Assembly (NCBI GenBank): GCA_016208345.1
Contig: JACQYG010000074.1
Coordinates: forward strand, 1-10,781
Length of the DNA: 10,781 nt
Reading direction: 5' to 3'
From: Chloroflexota bacterium
GTDB taxonomy: Bacteria > Chloroflexota > DTOL01 > JACQYG01
Shown here: positions 5,724 to 10,781 of the stretch, one piece after another
How the letters are laid out: each line of letters starts with the position of its first letter
How positions within the stretch are numbered: the stretch's first letter is position 1
Translations under genes and position numbers: made by a program
The notes under the pieces: generated by a model
Database searches by the model: none
What the model was told of the DNA's origin: nothing
Seen by the model: the letters and a program-made list of their open reading frames with translations, nothing else

Positions 5724-8338
5724 TCGTCGATGGCCGACGGGTGTTCCTGCGGTCCGGCGCGTTCCATTATTATCGCCTGCCCTCCACCGGCCTCTGGCGC
5801 GATCGGTTGTGGAAGATCAAGCGGGCGGGATACAACGCCGTGGACCTGTACTTCAGTTGGGCCTACCATTCGCCGACGGAGGGGGAGTGGGATTTCAGCG
5901 GCATCAGGGACGTGGACTACCTCCTGGGGCTCACCGAGGAGGTGGGTCTCTATGTGGTGGCCAGACCGGGCCCATACATCAATTCTGAACTAAGTGGCGG
6001 AGGCCTTCCTGGCTGGCTCATTAATAAACATCACGTCCCTCCTGGCTGGCTAATCAACAAGCATCACGTCCCCCTGCGTTGCGTCAGGGATGGGGCCTAC
6101 GTCGAGTCCCCGGAGTACCTGAAATATGCCCGGCAGTGGTATGAGCAGATCGTGCCGCGCATCGCCCGCTGTCCCAACCTGGTGCTCTTCCAGATCGAGA
6201 ACGAGCACGCGAACGATGACCTGACCCCCGATTACATGCAGAGGCTCTACGACTGGGCGCGCCAGTTGGGGATAGAGGTGCCCATTTTCCACAACGATGG
6301 CTGGGGACAAGGCTGTTGGGCGGGCCTGGTCGATATCTACGCCGTCGATACCTATGCGGTAACGCGGTTCGATGCCGACTGGCGCATTGTTCCTGAGACC
6401 TTTCGGCAGGTGGACGCACTTGCGGAGATCTACAACGAATTCGCTCCCGGGTCGCCTCGTTTTGTGGCTGAGCTCCAGGGCGGGTGGTTCGACCCCTGGG
6501 ATGGTCGTGGATACGATGCGTTACGTAAAGCGTTGGGTAAGGAAGCCCTGGAGCTCGTGACCTGGAGCGCCGTGGCCCAGGGCGTGACCCTTTACAATCA
6601 CTATATGTTCGTGGGTGGCACCAATTGGGACCACATTGGCTGCCCGGCCGTGAACACGTCGTACGATTTCGCCGCTCCGGTGCAGGAATGGGGGGGGCTA
6701 TCCCAGCGTTACCACGCGGCTAAAGCGATGGCCTGCCAGAATGGGGCGCTGGAGGGATTTTTCACCGAAGCTGAGACGGTCCAGGACGTGGCGTGTAGCG
6801 ACGCTGAGGTATTCTACCGGGCCCTGGGCAATGGTGAAGCCCGGGTTATCTTCCTGCGCAATCTCACCGGACAGAGGCGCTCAACCACCATCCAGGTTGG
6901 AGCGTTCACTGTCCCTCCAGTGACGCTGGCGAGCAGCGAGATGCGCCCGGTGGTGGTCAATTTGGAACTTAGCGGGCTACGAATCGCCTATGCCACCAGT
7001 TCTATCTTGGGCGCTTTGGCCAAGGACGGCGAGCAGGTCCTGGTCTTTGTCGGCGAAGGCAGCGTAGCCTTTGATCTGCCGATCAAACCCGAAGTTCTTA
7101 AGGATGAGTTGGGCTCGGAGTGGGAGGGCTCGCGCTGGAAAATCCACTACGCGGGCAGCCAGGTACAGGAACTCGTCTTCTCAGCGGAGAAGGCCCGTTA
7201 TACCCTGGTGTTCATCCCAGATGCCAACCAGGCCTGGCTGGTGGAGAACACCCTTATCCTGGGCCCGGATTACGTGGGGGAGTCCAGGATGGATGGCGAG
7301 ATACTGGACTGGGAGATGTACAGTGGGAGCGGGGGCCAGGTGCGGGTCTACGCCGCAGGGCGCCCGCCCAGGATAACCATGGACGGCCGGCCGGTGGCGC
7401 AGGGATACGACCCTGGGACCGGCAAGGTGAGCTTCCTTTTGCCCAAAGGTCCCGCCCTGAAGTTACCAGCCCTGGACAGCTGGCGCGTGGCCGGAGCCTG
7501 CCCTGAGATCGCCGTGGACTGCGATGATCGAGCCTGGCATGTCATCCCCACCGGTGGCAGGACAGATATGGATAGCCTGGGGATATACCAGGGCGTTTGC
7601 TGGTATCGTGGTGAATTTCATGGTAAGATGGCGGAGCTATCGCTGGCCATTCGGCATAACGCAGCCATCTACCTGAACGGGAAATTCGTGGCCAGGCTCG
7701 ATAACTACCAGAACGAAAGCTGGGAGGGCGGTCCGGAGACGGAAGGGGTGGAGCCGGTGGCCGTGGCATTGCCGGAAGAGCTTTGCCAGCCGGGCCGGAA
7801 CGTCGTTGCTGTCCTGGTGGAGAGCCTGGGCCACAACAAGGGCTACATAGAGAACGTGCGGCTGCCTAGAGGGTTGCTTGCCTGGGCCTCGGATCGAGAG
7901 ATTCGTTGGAGATTCCGGCCAGGCTTCACGGGGGAAGCCGAGGGATTCGATGCCATCGACTACGAGGATGGGGGTTGGACAGCAGCCAAGGACTTATCCC
8001 ACGCGCCCCGCGATGACGTGGTTTGGGCTCGCTGCCACTTCCAGCTCGGCCTGCCCCCCTTCGTATATGCCCCTCTAGGCCTTGTCTTTGAAGGGGTGGC
8101 CGATAAGGCGCACATCTACTTGAACGGCGTGCTCATCGCCCGGGATTGGAGCATCTCACCCCAGCGAAAATTCTATCTCCCGGAAGGTCTCCTGGACCCC
8201 CACGGCCAGAACACCTTGGCCATTCTCCTATGGCGCCGGGGCGGCCCTCCGGCGAACGGTAGGGTTTATCTGGAGCCCTATGGCGTCCAGTGGGTATACC
8301 GTTGCCATGCCGACGGGTTCATCCCGCCGGAGGCGTAG
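5693..8338 (+). CDS. Glycoside hydrolase family 35-like beta-galactosidase
   Basis: This 881-residue protein should remove beta-linked galactose (or a similar sugar) from oligosaccharides by a retaining mechanism. Residues 1 to about 330 match the GH35 TIM barrel: FHYYRLP near the N-terminus, AGYNAVDLYFSWAYHSP, RPGPYINSE in the sugar-binding pocket, QIENEH with E171 as predicted acid/base, and FVAELQGGWFD with E260 as predicted nucleophile. YNHYMFVGGTNWDHIG is another GH35 signature. The rest is beta-rich and includes two stretches resembling galactose-binding jelly-roll domains, each ending in a YLNGK/YLNGV-type motif (about residues 650-720 and 770-850). No signal peptide is seen, so it is probably cytoplasmic and acts on imported sugars. 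An 11-residue block, PGWLINKHHVP, occurs twice in tandem (106-116 and 117-127) right after the pocket motif. The start has a good SD. The exact substrate is not decided by sequence. Confidence 0.9.
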   Translation: MGVTCDRHSLIVDGRRVFLRSGAFHYYRLPSTGLWRDRLWKIKRAGYNAVDLYFSWAYHSPTEGEWDFSGIRDVDYLLGLTEEVGLYVVARPGPYINSELSGGGLPGWLINKHHVPPGWLINKHHVPLRCVRDGAYVESPEYLKYARQWYEQIVPRIARCPNLVLFQIENEHANDDLTPDYMQRLYDWARQLGIEVPIFHNDGWGQGCWAGLVDIYAVDTYAVTRFDADWRIVPETFRQVDALAEIYNEFAPGSPRFVAELQGGWFDPWDGRGYDALRKALGKEALELVTWSAVAQGVTLYNHYMFVGGTNWDHIGCPAVNTSYDFAAPVQEWGGLSQRYHAAKAMACQNGALEGFFTEAETVQDVACSDAEVFYRALGNGEARVIFLRNLTGQRRSTTIQVGAFTVPPVTLASSEMRPVVVNLELSGLRIAYATSSILGALAKDGEQVLVFVGEGSVAFDLPIKPEVLKDELGSEWEGSRWKIHYAGSQVQELVFSAEKARYTLVFIPDANQAWLVENTLILGPDYVGESRMDGEILDWEMYSGSGGQVRVYAAGRPPRITMDGRPVAQGYDPGTGKVSFLLPKGPALKLPALDSWRVAGACPEIAVDCDDRAWHVIPTGGRTDMDSLGIYQGVCWYRGEFHGKMAELSLAIRHNAAIYLNGKFVARLDNYQNESWEGGPETEGVEPVAVALPEELCQPGRNVVAVLVESLGHNKGYIENVRLPRGLLAWASDREIRWRFRPGFTGEAEGFDAIDYEDGGWTAAKDLSHAPRDDVVWARCHFQLGLPPFVYAPLGLVFEGVADKAHIYLNGVLIARDWSISPQRKFYLPEGLLDPHGQNTLAILLWRRGGPPANGRVYLEPYGVQWVYRCHADGFIPPEA
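6008..6073 (+). repeat. In-frame 33-bp tandem duplication within the GH35 gene
   Basis: Two adjacent 33-bp units (6008-6040 and 6041-6073) both encode PGWLINKHHVP. They differ at five bases, all in third codon positions and all synonymous: CTC/CTA, ATT/ATC, AAT/AAC, AAA/AAG and CCT/CCC. GH35 proteins normally have one such segment after the GGLP motif. Either the duplication is old and both copies stayed under selection, or two strain variants were joined during assembly. Confidence 0.9.
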
Positions 8339-8360
8339 GTTCAGGCAACCAGTTTTCTTT
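8338..8360 (+). terminator. Weak terminator-like hairpin between convergent genes
   Basis: GGTT (8338-8341) can pair with AACC (8347-8350) around CAGGC and is followed by the T-rich AGTTTTCTTT. The stem is only four base pairs, so this is a marginal candidate for stopping the GH35 transcript. The whole convergent gap (8339-8375) is only 37 bp. Confidence 0.22.
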
Positions 8361-8371
8361 ACTAGTAAGGA
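8357..8371 (+). repeat. 15-bp motif CTTTACTAGTAAGGA, copy 2
   Basis: This is the second copy of the motif at 4503-4517, with one change (A for G at the eleventh base). It begins 18 bp after the GH35 stop codon. This copy contains the perfect 10-bp palindrome TTACTAGTAA (8359-8368). It lies just beyond the recJ stop, between two convergent genes. Confidence 0.4.
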
Positions 8372-8375
8372 GCCC

Positions 8376-10085
8376 TCAGCTCGTACTCGGCCGAATCCCC
8401 CGTAGATTGAGCTGAAGGGTCTTCGCGCCGTTCCATTCGTTGATCTCCAGGGTATAAGCCAGGTCGACCCAAGGGTTTAGGGCGATCTCCCTGGCCTTGT
8501 CTCCCAGGCGGAAACCGATAGCATCCCAGGTCAGGCGACCGTCGGTGAGCTTGAGTTTCAGGTGGTTCCCGTTGGTGCCAACCAGACGATAGTCTTTCAC
8601 CCTGGCACGACGGCTTAACAAGATAGGCTGCGGGTTACCATAGCCATAAGGCGCCAGGCGACTAATCCAGTCGTAGTTTTCCCAGGTCACCTGGTTCAGT
8701 TCTAGCAGTGCGTCCAGGTACAGGGTGGGCTGCAGATCCAGGCCGAATAGTTGGCGCCGGGCGATCTCCAATAGCCGGCTTCTGAGCAGCGGCAGGTTGT
8801 CGGCAGTTACGGTGAACCCCGCGGCCTGGCGGTGGCCGCCATGCCCTAGGAGCAGATCCTGGCATTCATCTAGAGCGGAGACGATGTCGAATTCAGGGAT
8901 GCTGCGGGCCGAGCCGCGACAATGCAGTGCCCCCTTCTCCACCACGATAGATGGCCGGTAGAACTCCTCTACCAGTTTGTTGGCCACCAGGCCCACTATG
9001 CCTGCCGGGTAGTCCTCGCCAGCTATAAGTAATAGGGCGTCATCGGCGAGCTCATGTACCTCGTTCTTTGCTTTGTCTACGGCGGAGCTGGTCAATCGTT
9101 GGCGTTCCTGGTTTAGTGTCTCCAGGGATTCGGCCAGCTCTCTGGCCTGCTCCAGCGAGTCGGTGAGCAAAAGGTTCAAGGAGGTGAGGGCGCTCTCGAT
9201 GCGCCCAGCGGCATTGAGCCGGGGGCCCAAGATGAAGCTGATAGCATAGGTATCGAGCTGGCCCAATTGCAGCCTGGCTTTTAGGATCATCTCCTGCAGG
9301 CCAGGCCGCTCAGTGTCGTTCAGCGCAAGAAGGCCCAGCTTGACCAGCTTCCGATTCTCCCCGATCAAAGGGGCTAGGTCGGCAACGGTGCCCAAGGCCA
9401 CCAGGTCCAGGTATTGGTTAGGATCCATCGCTGCCACCGGTGTCGCACCAAGTGACTCCGTCATGGCCTGGATCACCTTGAAGGCCAGGCCCACGCCGGC
9501 CAGCTCTTTATGAGGATACCGGCAATCGGATTGCTTGGGATCGATCACCGCCAGGGCTAGAGGGAGTTCGAGGGGGACGTGGTGATGGTCGGTGACGATG
9601 ACGTCCATGCCGAGCCGGTTGGCGTGGGCCACCTCGGCGGGCGAGCCGATGCCACAGTCCACGGTGACGACCAGGCTGGCTCCCTCAGCGCGCAGGTTTT
9701 CCAGAGCCTGGGTGTTCAACCCATATCCCTCGTCTACACGATGAGGGATGTAGGGGATCACCGTGGCACCTAGCTGACGCAAGGCCAGGGTCAGCAAGGC
9801 GACGGCGGTGATGCCATCCACGTCGAAGTCACCGTAAACAGCGATGATTTCCTGACGATCCAGCGCCTGGAGAAGGCGACTCACCGCTTTATCCACATCT
9901 TTGAGCTCGAGAGGGTCACCAAAAGAGAGGGCCTCTGGCCCAGATAGAAAGTCATTGGCCACCTGGGGATCGCAGATGCCGCGATTATGCAGTATCTGAG
10001 CCACAAAGCCAGGCAGGTGCTGGAAACGCTGGAAGTGTTCCGCTGGAGCCCGTGGTAAAAGCTGCCACCTTCTAGGGCGAGGCAT
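8376..10085 (-). CDS. recJ: Single-stranded-DNA-specific exonuclease RecJ
   Basis: This 569-residue protein has the usual bacterial RecJ length. RecJ degrades single-stranded DNA 5' to 3' in recombination, base-excision and mismatch repair. The DHH phosphoesterase motifs are intact: DFDVDGITA (86-94), VDCGIG (142-147), TDHHHVP (165-171), and ALGTVADLAPL (230-240). The linker motif LGPRLNAAGR is at 286-295. The DHHA1 domain shows GHGGHRQAAG (414-423), and the C-terminal OB-like region has PYGYGNPQP (479-487). The N-terminus (RRWQLLPRAP) is typical of the family and supports the ATG at 10085-10083. A GAGGGAG (complement of 10096-10102) lies ten bases upstream. The start overlaps the end of the HD-domain gene by 14 bp, indicating co-translation. 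It converges on the GH35 gene with a 37-bp gap. Confidence 0.96.
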   Translation of the reverse strand: MPRPRRWQLLPRAPAEHFQRFQHLPGFVAQILHNRGICDPQVANDFLSGPEALSFGDPLELKDVDKAVSRLLQALDRQEIIAVYGDFDVDGITAVALLTLALRQLGATVIPYIPHRVDEGYGLNTQALENLRAEGASLVVTVDCGIGSPAEVAHANRLGMDVIVTDHHHVPLELPLALAVIDPKQSDCRYPHKELAGVGLAFKVIQAMTESLGATPVAAMDPNQYLDLVALGTVADLAPLIGENRKLVKLGLLALNDTERPGLQEMILKARLQLGQLDTYAISFILGPRLNAAGRIESALTSLNLLLTDSLEQARELAESLETLNQERQRLTSSAVDKAKNEVHELADDALLLIAGEDYPAGIVGLVANKLVEEFYRPSIVVEKGALHCRGSARSIPEFDIVSALDECQDLLLGHGGHRQAAGFTVTADNLPLLRSRLLEIARRQLFGLDLQPTLYLDALLELNQVTWENYDWISRLAPYGYGNPQPILLSRRARVKDYRLVGTNGNHLKLKLTDGRLTWDAIGFRLGDKAREIALNPWVDLAYTLEINEWNGAKTLQLNLRGIRPSTS

Positions 10086-10781
10086 TCGCCATGATCTCCC
10101 TCACGTATTCCAGGGCCTCGGCCCGATCGCTTACCATGCCCATCGCCTGAGCCTCCCTGACCTTTTCCAGCAGGTCGCCGATCAACGGCCCGGGCTCCAG
10201 GCCCAGGACTGCCATGATGTCATTGCCGTCAAGCAATCTGGGTGGAGAGACTGTCTCTTCTTTCTCCGCCAAATACTTTCGGAACAGATCAACGGTCAAG
10301 GCTACGTGCTTATCCCAGGCTGCTCTGTCCAGAGCCGGTCCCCGGGTTGCCAAGTGGTCGGCCAGGGATAAAACCAGGGTGTCCAGGCCCTCCGGGCCGG
10401 TGTCTCGGAAGAAGCGATAAACTGCACGGCCGGTAAGGCCAGCCCCGTCCAAGAGTTGCCTCGGCCTCAAATGGTTAGCAACAACGGTGCGTACCACGTC
10501 GACCTCCTGGTTGCTGAACCGCAGCCGTTTCATCACCACTGCCGCCGCTTCGGCGCCGAGGAGTTGATGGCACAGAAAACGGATGCGGCCGTCGGGTTCG
10601 CTGCTCTTGGTCTCGGGCTTGGCGATGTCGTGTAACAGGGCAACCAGCTTCAGCAAAGTCAGGCGATGGTGGTCCGCCGAGATGGCCTCGTTGAAGTGCT
10701 CTTGTAATGGCTGGTATAAGGGCCGTGGCCAGCGAACAAGCTTGGACGGGTATCCAGCGAAGACGCCAATGAGCTTCTCAA
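10072..10781 (-). CDS. HD-domain protein, probable C-terminal part of a CCA-adding/poly(A) polymerase family enzyme (5' end missing)
   Basis: The minus-strand frame is open to the window edge, so the gene begins beyond 10781; about 235 codons are visible. An internal TTG at 10656 should not be taken as the start, because family-like sequence (HHRLTLLKLVALLHDIAKPE) continues upstream of it. The segment contains an HD-type metal-binding motif (LLHDIAKP) preceded by paired histidines and followed by FLCHQLLGAEAAAVVMKRL and VVANHLRP, the arrangement found in the HD region of tRNA nucleotidyltransferase/poly(A) polymerase proteins. The position corresponding to the usual GH before the 'LLGA' helix is CH, with the histidine kept. 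The nucleotidyltransferase domain would lie upstream and is not seen, so tRNA 3'-end addition is inferred. A stand-alone HD phosphohydrolase is the alternative. The stop codon overlaps recJ by 14 bp. Confidence 0.75.
   Translation of the reverse strand, partial: EKLIGVFAGYPSKLVRWPRPLYQPLQEHFNEAISADHHRLTLLKLVALLHDIAKPETKSSEPDGRIRFLCHQLLGAEAAAVVMKRLRFSNQEVDVVRTVVANHLRPRQLLDGAGLTGRAVYRFFRDTGPEGLDTLVLSLADHLATRGPALDRAAWDKHVALTVDLFRKYLAEKEETVSPPRLLDGNDIMAVLGLEPGPLIGDLLEKVREAQAMGMVSDRAEALEYVREIMANASP

Noticed and set aside
10072..10656. HD-domain gene as a complete 194-residue gene starting at TTG 10656
   Set aside because: Family-like sequence continues upstream without a stop to the window end, and this start would cut into the HD helix. 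It is better treated as a partial gene.
1..10781. Defence system, mobile element, CRISPR array or phage genes
   Set aside because: There are no transposase, integrase, Cas, toxin-antitoxin or restriction motifs, and the only repeats are the 33-bp duplication, the 15-bp motif pair and simple palindromes. RecJ and the HD protein look like housekeeping genes here.

Overview
The window is almost wholly protein-coding, GC-rich chromosomal DNA of a bacterium. The gene set suggests an anaerobic or facultative Chloroflexota lineage (Anaerolineae-like). The clues are a pyruvate-type 2-oxoacid:ferredoxin oxidoreductase operon carrying a GltD-like/ferredoxin fusion subunit, a long-form hibernation factor, and a cytoplasmic GH35-type glycosidase. 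This assignment rests on gene content and general protein character only, not on a database search. No tRNA, rRNA, CRISPR array, insertion sequence or phage gene is visible.

Layout. (1) Bases 1-3892, plus strand: a tightly packed operon. It holds the 3' part of an NAD(P)H/FAD oxidoreductase fused to a two-cluster ferredoxin domain, then porA (13-bp overlap), porB (4-bp ATGA overlap) and a metallo-beta-lactamase-fold hydrolase 21 bp further on. The gamma subunit expected for such an enzyme is not in the window and may lie upstream. (2) 3948-4487, plus strand: hpf, encoding long ribosome hibernation factor, behind a 55-bp gap that holds a perfect 8+1+8 palindrome. (3) 4488-4583: a gap with a strong hairpin (13-bp perfect stem). 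(4) 4584-8338, plus strand: an uncharacterised GT-A/nucleotidyltransferase-like protein whose 3' end overlaps by 31 bp a large GH35-like beta-galactosidase. (5) 8376-10781, minus strand, convergent: an HD-domain protein, probably the 3' part of a CCA-adding/poly(A) polymerase family gene, followed with a 14-bp overlap by recJ.

How the genes work together. Region 1 would interconvert pyruvate (or a related 2-oxoacid) plus CoA with acetyl-CoA, CO2 and reduced ferredoxin. The fused flavoprotein could link that electron flow to NAD(P)H. Regions 2-5 are translation control, sugar metabolism, and DNA/RNA maintenance with no obvious functional link to region 1.

I found no convincing new multi-gene system. 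The points most worth a second look are: a tandem 11-residue duplication beside the active site of the GH35 protein, whose two DNA copies differ only at synonymous positions; the uncharacterised transferase-like gene coupled to that glycosidase; a 15-bp motif (CTTTACTAGT[G/A]AGGA) that recurs just after two different genes; the hairpin at 4517-4552, which can mask alternative starts; and the palindrome in front of hpf.
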